Shown: positions 1-7,385, counted from the first letter of the stretch. The stretch is DNA of 8,108 bases from an uncultured Campylobacteraceae bacterium (GCA_913057765.1 CAJXPH010000123.1:1-8108), one strand, 5' to 3'. Notes: generated by a model not told the origin, from the sequence alone. Numbers and translations are program-made.

Positions 1-43
1 ACTATCCTCTTCGTCGGCAGCGTCAGATGTGTATAAGAGACAG
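1..43 (+). other. Illumina Nextera adapter (artefact, left end)
   Basis: Bases 11-43 match the Nextera Read 1 transposase adapter, ending in the 19-base Tn5 mosaic end AGATGTGTATAAGAGACAG at 25-43. Bases 3-10 read TATCCTCT, which I recognise as the i5 index S503/N503, and bases 1-2 are the end of the P5 arm. This is library-preparation sequence left in the assembly and should be trimmed. It is not a transposon end belonging to the organism. Confidence 0.98.
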
Positions 44-203
44 TATCTGATGTTAGCCATTTTAAGGGTATTTTGAGATTTAATTAATGAAATATTAAGG
101 TTTGTATGTATATTAATTATACATATAAATTGTAAATTTATTCTAAAACTATTGTTATAATGTTCACATCAAAACATACACAATGTTAAATTAAGGAGAA
201 TAG
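44..203 (+). promoter_or_regulatory. Promoter region of the nrtA-like gene
   Basis: This leader has no gene. A perfect TATAAT -10 box lies at 156-161, which would put the transcription start near 167-168 and give a leader of about 36 bases. No convincing -35 box is present at the usual distance, which is common for the main sigma factor of Campylobacterota. A Shine-Dalgarno AAGGAG at 193-198 sits 5 bases before the ATG at 204. The palindrome at 105-125 is listed separately. The upstream neighbour lies beyond the contig end. Confidence 0.6.
105..125. repeat. Palindrome upstream of nrtA -10 box, possible operator
   Basis: TATGTATA (105-112) and TATACATA (118-125) are exact reverse complements around a 5-base centre. 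The centre lies about 52 bases upstream of the predicted transcription start, a position typical for an activator site. The motif is AT-only apart from one G/C pair per arm, so chance occurrence in such AT-rich DNA is possible. It does not match the FNR (TTGAT-N4-ATCAA) or NssR (TTAAC-N4-GTTAA) consensus that I recall. Confidence 0.35.
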
Positions 204-1580
204 ATGTTAAAACAGGTATTAAAAATTGGGTTAGGTGTTTCAGTTGTTGCTTCAACTTTATTAGCAGCTCCAGAAAAAACAAAATTAAAAATAGGTTTTA
301 TTGCACTAACTGACTGTGCTCCATTAGTAATTGCAAAAGAGAAAGGTTTTTTTAAAGCTGAAGGTCTTGATGTACATGTTGCAAAAGAAGGTGGTGGATG
401 GCCAGGTATTCAACAGAAAGTAATTTCTGGGGAATATGATTTTTCTCATGCCCTTGCTGGTATGCCAATTGCTGCAACGCTAGGAATCAATGGTAATGCT
501 CATTTACAAGCTTTATTATCATTAGACTTTAATGGTAATGCAATTACATATGGTAATAACATTATTGCCGAAATGGAAAAATATGGTTTAGATAAAACTG
601 AACGTCCTGTTACTGCTGATTCTTTAAAGAAATATATTGATGCAAAAAGAGCTAAAGAGGGAGATAATTATTCACCACTTAGTTTTGGTATGGTTCATCC
701 CGTTTCAACTCACAATTATGAATTAAGATATTGGATGTCTGCTTCTGGAATTAAACCAGACCAAGATTGTACTATTAAACCATTCCCCCCTCCAACTATG
801 CCATCAAACTTAATTGCTGGAAACATCGAGGGATACTGTGTTGGTGAGCCTTGGAATTCAAGAATTGTACTTAAAGGTAAGGGAAGTGCTCTAGTAACAA
901 ACTATGACATTTGGAATAATAACCCAGAAAAAGTACTTCAAGCAAGAGCTGATTTTGTTAAGAAAAATCCAGAAACTACGAAAGCTGTTATGAGAGCAGT
1001 TATAAAAGCTCAAAAATGGCTAGATGAATCTTGGGAAAATAGAGAAGAAGCAATTGGTTACTTAGCTAAGAAAAATTATGTTAAAGCTCCTAAAAATGTA
1101 TTAAGAAAATCTATGTCAGGAACGTTCCTTTATAACAAAGGTGTAGATTCTGCCAATCCTATGTTTAATGTTTTTGCAAACAACTATGCAGCATATCCAT
1201 TCTATTCTCATGGAATGTGGTTTGTTACTCAAATGTATAGATGGGGACAACTTAATAAACCAGTTGATATGAAAGCTTTAATTGAAAAAGTTTATAGACC
1301 TGACCTATTCGCAGAAGTTGCGAAAGAAGTTGACTATAAATTACCTCCTAGTCCTTGGAAAAAAGATGGTGTTGATGAATATAATAAATTTATTGATGGA
1401 AAAGTTTGGGATCCAAATAAAGCAGTTGATTATATCTTTGATTTTAAAGTTCAAAATTCTTTAGTAACAAAAGAAGATTTAATGAAAGCAAACTCTTGGA
1501 AAGTTGAAACTAAACAACCAGGTTATGTATGTCACTACGGACCTGCTGGATGTGCTGATCCAAAATATGTTGTTAAGTAA
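204..1580 (+). CDS. nrtA: Nitrate/bicarbonate-type ABC transporter substrate-binding protein
   Basis: This is the periplasmic binding protein of an ABC importer in the NrtA/CmpA family (458 residues). A Sec signal peptide covers residues 1 to about 22 (hydrophobic core 8-21, ending LLAA). There is no lipobox cysteine, unlike the cyanobacterial lipoproteins, so it should be soluble in the periplasm. The mature N-terminus reads KIGFIALTDCAPLVIAKEKG (29-48), a family hallmark. From memory of the Synechocystis NrtA structure, nitrate is held by Trp102, Gln155, His196 and Lys269; here His170 (in STHNYELRYW) and Lys243 (in NNPEKVL) fall at a constant offset of 26 from the last two, and Trp66 may match the first. 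That favours nitrate, but this is a mental alignment. The C-terminal tail carries Cys443 and Cys450. The ATG follows AAGGAG by 5 bases. The gene is separated from its permease by a hairpin region, consistent with higher expression of the binding protein. A bicarbonate or other anion substrate remains possible. Confidence 0.85.
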   Translation: MLKQVLKIGLGVSVVASTLLAAPEKTKLKIGFIALTDCAPLVIAKEKGFFKAEGLDVHVAKEGGGWPGIQQKVISGEYDFSHALAGMPIAATLGINGNAHLQALLSLDFNGNAITYGNNIIAEMEKYGLDKTERPVTADSLKKYIDAKRAKEGDNYSPLSFGMVHPVSTHNYELRYWMSASGIKPDQDCTIKPFPPPTMPSNLIAGNIEGYCVGEPWNSRIVLKGKGSALVTNYDIWNNNPEKVLQARADFVKKNPETTKAVMRAVIKAQKWLDESWENREEAIGYLAKKNYVKAPKNVLRKSMSGTFLYNKGVDSANPMFNVFANNYAAYPFYSHGMWFVTQMYRWGQLNKPVDMKALIEKVYRPDLFAEVAKEVDYKLPPSPWKKDGVDEYNKFIDGKVWDPNKAVDYIFDFKVQNSLVTKEDLMKANSWKVETKQPGYVCHYGPAGCADPKYVVK

Positions 1581-1646
1581 GTTAAAACTTTCTAAGAACA
1601 ATAGTTTTTATTTCTTTTAAAGGACACAGTAAAAAATTAACAAAAT

Positions 1647-1689
1647 AAAAAGATAAAGTTCCTTCTTTAAGAAGGCACCTTGTCTTTTT
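1647..1689 (+). terminator. Hairpin with U-tract between nrtA and nrtB
   Basis: Arm 1647-1665 pairs with arm 1671-1689 around a 5-base loop (TTTAA). I count 17 of 19 positions paired, one of them G-U, with two internal mismatches; the 3' arm ends TCTTTTT. The shape fits a factor-independent terminator that could act on either strand. Placed after the binding-protein gene and before the permease, it would partly stop transcription and lower permease and ATPase synthesis relative to the binding protein. It overlaps the next inverted repeat. Confidence 0.7.
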
Positions 1690-1739
1690 GAATGCTTAGT
1701 CTTTATTTCTTATTAATTACAGAACTAAGCATTTAAAAG
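1685..1739 (+). repeat. Second inverted repeat, alternative to the terminator hairpin
   Basis: AATGCTTAGT (1691-1700) and ACTAAGCATT (1724-1733) are exact reverse complements. Pairing can extend outward as G-U and A-U pairs to 1685 and 1739, giving about 16 pairs around a 23-base loop. The 5' arm uses the T-run 1685-1689, which is also the end of the upstream hairpin, so both cannot form fully at once. It could be an RNA element, an mRNA-stabilising stem at the 5' end of the nrtB message, or a DNA operator. No U-tract follows, so it is not a terminator in the plus direction. Confidence 0.55.
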
Positions 1740-1766
1740 AACAAACAAAATCAAAAGGTTAAATTT

Positions 1767-2576
<810 letters not shown>

Positions 2577-2587
2577 GGACATAAACA

Positions 2588-3382
2588 ATGAGTAAGAATT
2601 TTTTAGAATTAGAAAATATAGATAAAGCTTTTCCCCTTCCTGGTGGAAAAGAATACGTAGCTGTTGTTGATGTAAATATAAAGATTGCAAAGAATGAAAT
2701 CATTTCTATAATCGGACATAGTGGTTGTGGAAAATCTACTTTATTAAATATGATTGCAGGACTTGATGCTCAAACTAAGGGAAATATTATTCTTAATAAT
2801 AAAGAGATTTTAGGACCGGGACCAGAACGTGCAGTTGTTTTTCAAAATCATTCACTTTTACCTTGGCTTACTGTATATCAAAATATTGAGATGGCAGTTA
2901 AAAAAGTAATGCCAGGGCTCAGCTCTTCAGAACTTAGAGAAAGAGTTGAAAAATTTGTTTCAATGGTAAATCTTGATCATGCAAAAGATAAGTTCCCAGG
3001 GGAGATTTCTGGGGGAATGAAGCAAAGAGTTGGTATTGCAAGAGCTTTATCAATAAAACCTGATGTGTTACTTATGGATGAGCCTTTTGGTGCACTTGAT
3101 TCATTAACACGTGCAAATCTACAGGAACATCTAATGAGAATTCAACAAAAAGTTGAAAACACAGTTATTATTATTACCCATGATATTGATGAAGCAGTTT
3201 TATTAAGTGATAAAGTAATTATGATGACAAATGGTCCAAAAGCAACTATTGGGGAGATTTTAGAAGTAAATTTAGAAAGACCTAGAAATAGAGTTGAACT
3301 TCAAAGTGATCCAGAATATATTAGATGTAGAGAAGCTATTTTAAGTTTTCTTTATGAGAAGTTTGCAAAAGAAGATGAATAG
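2588..3382 (+). CDS. nrtD: Nitrate-type ABC transporter ATP-binding protein
   Basis: This is the cytoplasmic ATPase that drives the importer. All nucleotide-binding motifs are intact: Walker A GHSGCGKST (43-51), Q-loop Gln86 in VVFQNHSLLPWL, signature SGGMKQR (141-147), Walker B VLLMDEPF (160-167), D-loop GALD (168-171) and switch His198 in ITHDIDEA. The N-terminus (DKAFPLPGGKEYVAV) and the stretches LLPWLTVYQNI and TNGPKATIGEILEV match NrtD as I recall it. At 264 residues it is a single ATPase domain. The regulatory binding-protein-like C-terminal domain of cyanobacterial NrtC is absent, and no second ATPase gene is present, so a homodimer is expected. The Shine-Dalgarno AAGGA (2575-2579) overlaps the stop codon of nrtB, implying translational coupling. 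A cmpD-type bicarbonate role is the main alternative. Confidence 0.88.
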   Translation: MSKNFLELENIDKAFPLPGGKEYVAVVDVNIKIAKNEIISIIGHSGCGKSTLLNMIAGLDAQTKGNIILNNKEILGPGPERAVVFQNHSLLPWLTVYQNIEMAVKKVMPGLSSSELRERVEKFVSMVNLDHAKDKFPGEISGGMKQRVGIARALSIKPDVLLMDEPFGALDSLTRANLQEHLMRIQQKVENTVIIITHDIDEAVLLSDKVIMMTNGPKATIGEILEVNLERPRNRVELQSDPEYIRCREAILSFLYEKFAKEDE

Positions 3383-3388
3383 GTAACT

Positions 3389-3445
3389 ATTTAGTTAAAA
3401 AAAAAGGTGAAGAGTAAAATCTTCACCTTTTTTTATGAACTAAAT
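3389..3445. terminator. Bidirectional terminator between convergent operons
   Basis: The core stem is GGTGAAGA (3406-3413) with TCTTCACC (3420-3427) around the loop GTAAAA. It is flanked by nine A on the left and seven T on the right, so it reads as a terminator from both strands. Outside these, ATTTAGTT (3389-3396) and AACTAAAT (3438-3445) also pair exactly. It ends the ABC transporter operon on the plus strand and the lipoprotein operon on the minus strand, whose stop codon is 6 bases away. Confidence 0.9.
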
Positions 3446-3451
3446 AAAAAT

Positions 3452-4426
3452 TTATTTTAGAATCATATACTCATCATCATAATAAATTGTATCATCAAGT
3501 GCAATTACTTTTTGCTCATTATCAAAATCAAAATCATAAATTGTTTCTGTTTCAAAATCTTTTGAAATATTGATTAAAAAACCTTGAGATTCTAATGCAT
3601 ATAGAGAAGTCCCATATGCAAGAGCATAAAATTTCGCATATTTATATTTTTTTCTATTGATAATATTTAGTGAAATATCTGTTTTAATAATTTGCCCATC
3701 AATTGTTGCAATATAAATATTTTCGTTTTTTGAAATAATATCTCTTACATTATAATCTTTTAGGTTTAGTGTTCCATCTCCTACTGAGATTACTTTATTT
3801 GCAGTTGCTGCAACAAGAGTATCTTTGATAACATCTAAGAAGATAATATTGTTAAATTGTCCACTTGCATCAACAACAATATTTTTAATTACTTTGTTAT
3901 CTGCATCAGAAACTACCACAATTTTTCCATCTAAAGTAGGGAATAGAATAATATTACTCATGAAGTGAGGGTTTGCAATTCTTGTATCATTTACATAAGA
4001 GTGAGTAAAATATTCTTTAAGTAATATTTTATCAGTATTTGTATCATATAATTGAATTGAATTATCTGAAAATAAAAGTGCAAGTTTATTTTCTTTTAAT
4101 GTAGCTGCAATAACAACTCCACCAACTTTGATTTCTTTTTTATCAAGTAAAACAGAATCTTTGTAATTTGAAGATATTACAACATCGTTACTGATATTTA
4201 AAAAGCTGTAGTCTTCAGGGATTTTGAATTTAGAAACACCTCTTTTAGTGATAATCTCACCACTATCAAGTGTAGCACCATCTTTATTCATAGATATAAT
4301 ATCTCCTGATAAAGAGGCCTTATTATTTTCATAATCACCAACTGTATCTTCTGGTTCATAAAATTCTTTCCCTGCACAACCTGCAAGAATAAAAACTAGT
4401 CCAGCTAAAAGAAGTAAATGTTTCAT
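3452..4426 (-). CDS. Lipoprotein with beta-propeller-like repeats, BamB-like
   Basis: This is an envelope lipoprotein of 324 residues. The signal peptide (MKHLLLLAGLVFILAGC) ends in the lipobox LAGC with Cys17. Ala at +2 suggests delivery to the outer membrane. The rest consists of short strand-rich repeats of the form D-[GN]-x-I-x-x-x-[DS], seen near 121-136, 166-181, 243-258 and 281-296, as expected of a PQQ/WD-like propeller. The gene lies 10 bases downstream of a YfgM-like gene, the same neighbour and order as bamB in E. coli, so I infer a role in the BAM outer-membrane assembly machinery. It is shorter than E. coli BamB (392 residues as I recall) and too divergent for me to name it from sequence alone. 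AAGGAC just before the ATG overlaps the upstream stop codon. The alternative is an unrelated propeller lipoprotein. Confidence 0.6.
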   Translation of the reverse strand: MKHLLLLAGLVFILAGCAGKEFYEPEDTVGDYENNKASLSGDIISMNKDGATLDSGEIITKRGVSKFKIPEDYSFLNISNDVVISSNYKDSVLLDKKEIKVGGVVIAATLKENKLALLFSDNSIQLYDTNTDKILLKEYFTHSYVNDTRIANPHFMSNIILFPTLDGKIVVVSDADNKVIKNIVVDASGQFNNIIFLDVIKDTLVAATANKVISVGDGTLNLKDYNVRDIISKNENIYIATIDGQIIKTDISLNIINRKKYKYAKFYALAYGTSLYALESQGFLINISKDFETETIYDFDFDNEQKVIALDDTIYYDDEYMILK

Positions 4427-4436
4427 TTATTTGTCC

Positions 4437-5018
4437 TTATTTTGTAACTAAGTAGTGATTTAATATATTCACTAATTCTTTTGCTTTTGAATCAGTAGGA
4501 ATAAGTTTTAAAGTTGCTTTTGCATCATCAAATTTTCCTTCATTAGCTTGTAATAAAGCTTTATTGAAAATTGCAAACTCTTTAAGTAAAAAATCTTTTT
4601 GCATTGATACTGAATTTAATTTATTTATATCTTTTGAATTAAGTGCTTTTTGATAATCACTTAATTCTTTTAAATAAGTAACTTGAATATCTGCTGTTTT
4701 ACCATCTTTTGTTGCCTGAATAAATTGTGCAACTTGATATAGTTGTAAACTTTTTTCTTTTAAAGTTGCCATTGCCGTAGTATCTTTTGGATCTTCAATT
4801 ACTTTATTGAATGCAATATTTGCATCTAACTTATTAGACTCTCGAATACTATTTGTTGTATATAAACCAATAATTGCTCCAAGAACAATTACAACTGCTA
4901 TAATTATAATTAATTTATTCTTTTTATAAAATCTTTCAACTTTTACAAAGCTTTCTAAGAACTTTTCTTCACTGTTAAGCTCTTCTTTTACGTAATCAAC
5001 ATTTTCTTTTAGACTCAT
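4437..5018 (-). CDS. Single-pass membrane protein, YfgM-like with TPR-type helices
   Basis: This protein of 193 residues has a charged cytoplasmic N-terminus (1-34), one membrane helix (about 35-54, LIIIIAVVIVLGAIIGLYTT) and an alpha-helical periplasmic domain. The layout and the positive segment before the helix (ERFYKKNK) predict N-in, C-out. The C-terminal part, FAIFNKALLQANEGKFDDAK (148-167) and onward, has the A..L..G.[FY]..A spacing of tetratricopeptide helices. This matches the YfgM/TPR_21 family, which in E. coli sits next to bamB and works with the SecYEG-associated chaperone PpiD (family knowledge). It is the first gene of the minus-strand operon. GAAGAAGG stands 6 bases before the ATG. 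The assignment rests on architecture plus gene order, not on a search. Confidence 0.6.
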   Translation of the reverse strand: MSLKENVDYVKEELNSEEKFLESFVKVERFYKKNKLIIIIAVVIVLGAIIGLYTTNSIRESNKLDANIAFNKVIEDPKDTTAMATLKEKSLQLYQVAQFIQATKDGKTADIQVTYLKELSDYQKALNSKDINKLNSVSMQKDFLLKEFAIFNKALLQANEGKFDDAKATLKLIPTDSKAKELVNILNHYLVTK

Positions 5019-5130
5019 TTAAAACCTTCTTCAAAATTTAAGACTATATAATACAAAAAAAATCATAAAATCTTACTTTTATATAAAATTTTATATAATA
5101 CATACTCTTATAATAATTAAAAGGTAAATA
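5019..5130. promoter_or_regulatory. Divergent promoter region, YfgM-like gene and ctpA
   Basis: This 112-base AT-only-looking gap must start both operons. On the plus strand TATAAT occurs at 5094-5099, with a start expected near 5106, and again at 5109-5114, which is probably too close to the Shine-Dalgarno AAAAGG (5119-5124). On the minus strand TATTAT (complement of 5048-5053) follows a T-run (complement of 5055-5062), a usual layout in Campylobacterota. The boxes are inferred, and AT richness makes false matches easy. Confidence 0.5.
5077..5098 (+). repeat. 12-base-period direct repeat at the ctpA promoter
   Basis: TTTTATATAA occurs at 5077-5086 and again at 5089-5098. The first copy with its following AA (TTTTATATAAAA, 5077-5088) is a perfect palindrome. 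The second copy contains most of the predicted -10 box of ctpA. It may be a protein-binding site or simply low-complexity promoter DNA. Confidence 0.4.
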
Positions 5131-6423
5131 ATGCATAAATTTTTATTAATTTCATCATTAGTTTTATGTTTATCTCAATCACTAGTTGCAAAAGAAGAAG
5201 TAAAAGAGTTAAATCAAACTAGATTCGAATCATTATCTAAGTTAACTCAGGTTATTGGCACAGTTGAGAAGTATTACGTTGATGATATAAAACTTGAAGA
5301 GATAGTTAACAAGTCGTTAAAAGGTCTAATGCAGGAACTTGATGCACACTCAAATTACCTTGATAAAAAATCTTCAAAAGAGATGACTATTCAAACAAAA
5401 GGTGAATTTGGTGGATTAGGAATCACTGTTGGAATGAGAGATGGAGCACTAACTGTTATTTCTCCAATTGATGGTACACCAGCATTTGATGCAGGTGTTA
5501 AAGCAGGAGATATAATTTTAAAGATAGATACTACATCTACTTTAAATATGACTTTGGATGAAGCTGTAGCTTTAATGAGAGGGAAACCTAAAACTCCTAT
5601 TGTTTTGACAATTGTTAGAAAAAGTGAAAATAAACCAATTAAGATAGATATCGTTAGAGATATAATTAAAATACAATCTGTATTTGCTAAAACTATTGAA
5701 GGTGAGGACTTATTATATTTAAGAGTTTCAAGCTTTGATAGAAAAGTTACAAACAGTTTACGAAAAGCTATAAAAAATAGACCTTCTACAAAAGGTATTA
5801 TTCTAGATTTAAGAAATAACCCTGGAGGACTTTTAACTCAAGCAATTGGTGTTGTTGATTTATTTGTTGACCAAGGTGTAATTGTTTCTCAAAAAGGAAG
5901 AAGTGCTGAGGACGAAGAAAAATTTAATGCTAAACAATCAAATACAGTTACAAATGTTCCTGTTGTTGTTCTGGTAAATGGTGGTTCTGCTTCAGCATCA
6001 GAGATTGTAAGTGGTGCTTTACAAGATCATAAAAGAGCAATCGTAATTGGAGAGAAAACATTTGGAAAAGGTTCAGTTCAAGCAATTCTACCAATTACAC
6101 AAGATAGAAGTGAAAATATAAAATTAACTATTGCAAAGTACTACTTACCAAGTGGAAGAACAATTCAAGCAACTGGAATTACTCCTGATGTAATATCTTA
6201 TTCAGGTGAATCTGTAAGCGAATCAAATTCAGAATTCAAAATCAAAGAAGCTGACTTAAAAAAGCATTTAGAAGTTGAATTAGATAAAGATAATGGTATC
6301 AAAAAAGAAAAAATAGAACCAAAAAGTAAAAAAATTATTACAAAAGAAGATGTATCAAAAGATAACCAATTAAATACTAGTATAGGTATTTTAAAATCAT
6401 TAATAATTATTAATAAATCATAG
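5131..6423 (+). CDS. ctpA: Periplasmic C-terminal processing protease, S41 family
   Basis: This is a carboxyl-terminal processing serine protease (CtpA/Prc type) of 430 residues, which cleaves periplasmic proteins at their C-terminal tails. A Sec signal peptide covers residues 1-20 (ending SLVA). An N-terminal helical part (about 30-90) is followed by a PDZ domain (about 92-165, with GEFGGLGITV and AFDAGVKAGDIILKID), which recognises C-termini. The S41 core then runs to about 355. The catalytic pair is Ser288 in GGSASASEI and Lys313 in KTFGKGSVQ, 25 residues apart as in the Bacillus and E. coli enzymes, with Gln317 at Lys+4. A lysine-rich tail (about 370-410) follows the core. The length is typical of short Ctp enzymes. 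It is divergent from a BamB/YfgM-like operon, which fits an envelope quality-control role. AAAAGG lies 6 bases before the ATG. Confidence 0.95.
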   Translation: MHKFLLISSLVLCLSQSLVAKEEVKELNQTRFESLSKLTQVIGTVEKYYVDDIKLEEIVNKSLKGLMQELDAHSNYLDKKSSKEMTIQTKGEFGGLGITVGMRDGALTVISPIDGTPAFDAGVKAGDIILKIDTTSTLNMTLDEAVALMRGKPKTPIVLTIVRKSENKPIKIDIVRDIIKIQSVFAKTIEGEDLLYLRVSSFDRKVTNSLRKAIKNRPSTKGIILDLRNNPGGLLTQAIGVVDLFVDQGVIVSQKGRSAEDEEKFNAKQSNTVTNVPVVVLVNGGSASASEIVSGALQDHKRAIVIGEKTFGKGSVQAILPITQDRSENIKLTIAKYYLPSGRTIQATGITPDVISYSGESVSESNSEFKIKEADLKKHLEVELDKDNGIKKEKIEPKSKKIITKEDVSKDNQLNTSIGILKSLIIINKS

Positions 6424-6431
6424 GAGAATAA

Positions 6432-7385
6432 ATGGAAATAAGTGATATTGTAGCACTTGGTCTTTGGCCTCTTTCAAAGAAAACTACAACGGAAAAAGGT
6501 ATTTCGGAATTAGAAGAGTTAGGTTACAACCTATTTTATATTGGTAAAAATGCAGATCTTTATACTTGTCCTGGTGATGAGCAAAAAGTATTACTTGTAA
6601 GAAGTGATAGATGTTCAGTATTTGATATTCCATTAAATCTTGAGATTGAGGGAAAAGGTGTTTCTCAAACTACTATTTCAAATAGTGGGGCAGCATTTGC
6701 AAGAGAAGCAGGGATTAGAACTGCGATTTTATCAGAAACTATGGATAAGACACTAAGTATTGCACCAAGATGTCAGCTTATGGAATTGTGTAAACCATTA
6801 GAAGCCGAAATTGATGGAGATGTTGTCCAATTTGAATTTATCTTTAGAAATTATCTAACAGGTTCATTGTTTGATGCAATTCAAAATGGAAATGATCCAT
6901 ATGGTTTAGAATTGACTTCAGATTTATCACAATGGCATAAATTTGAGACTCCAATTTTTACTCCCACAACAAAAGGTATCAAAGATGAGCCTTTAAACAC
7001 TGCAAAAGTAAGAGAAGTTTTCCCTGAGATTATTTCAAGTATGGAGAAACTCTTTAAAGATTTTACAAAATTTGCTGAAGACAATGGTATTGTTGTTGTC
7101 GATACGAAATTTGAAATTTTTATTAATTCAAAAGGTGAATGGGTTTTAGGTGATGAAGTATTAACGCCGGAGAGTTCACGATTTATAGCTAAAGAAGATT
7201 TTGATGCACAAAATTATATCTCAATGGATAAGCAAATTCTTCGAGACTTTGGTAAAGAAAATAACTGGAAAGAGAAATCAAAATCTTTAAGCGCTGGTGA
7301 AAAACTTGATGTTGAAGTTCCTGATTCTATTAAAAACACAATTTTAAATGGGTACAGTACTATCCATGAAAGATTAAGTAAATAG
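6432..7385 (+). CDS. purC: SAICAR synthetase (purine biosynthesis), long form
   Basis: PurC joins aspartate to CAIR using ATP to form SAICAR in de novo purine synthesis, in the cytoplasm. Family motifs are present: LVRSDRCSVFDI (55-66), the substrate-loop region FRNYLTGSLFD (138-148), DTKFEIF (224-230) and GDEVLTPESSRF (240-251). At 317 residues it is longer than the roughly 235-255 residue form common in bacteria; the extra length is at the N-terminus (1-35, where the start is not the usual K.LYEGKAK) and the C-terminus (after about 275). It looks like the longer branch that includes yeast Ade1. AGGAG (6422-6426) lies 5 bases before the ATG and overlaps the ctpA stop codon, so the start is well supported. 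The two genes are 8 bases apart and probably share a transcript. Confidence 0.93.
   Translation: MEISDIVALGLWPLSKKTTTEKGISELEELGYNLFYIGKNADLYTCPGDEQKVLLVRSDRCSVFDIPLNLEIEGKGVSQTTISNSGAAFAREAGIRTAILSETMDKTLSIAPRCQLMELCKPLEAEIDGDVVQFEFIFRNYLTGSLFDAIQNGNDPYGLELTSDLSQWHKFETPIFTPTTKGIKDEPLNTAKVREVFPEIISSMEKLFKDFTKFAEDNGIVVVDTKFEIFINSKGEWVLGDEVLTPESSRFIAKEDFDAQNYISMDKQILRDFGKENNWKEKSKSLSAGEKLDVEVPDSIKNTILNGYSTIHERLSK

Noticed and set aside
1282..1464. Short open frame (60 codons) inside nrtA on the plus strand
   Set aside because: It lies in another frame within a well-supported gene, is made of low-complexity Lys/Leu/Ile residues, and has no known motif.
1584..1608. Possible terminator just after nrtA (AAAACT/AGTTTT arms)
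   Set aside because: The arms are only 6 bases, almost all A/T, with a 13-base loop; the hairpin at 1647-1689 is far stronger.
6881..7084. Open frame of 67 codons on the minus strand inside purC
   Set aside because: It is a shadow of the purC reading frame, with no supported start or homology that I recognise.
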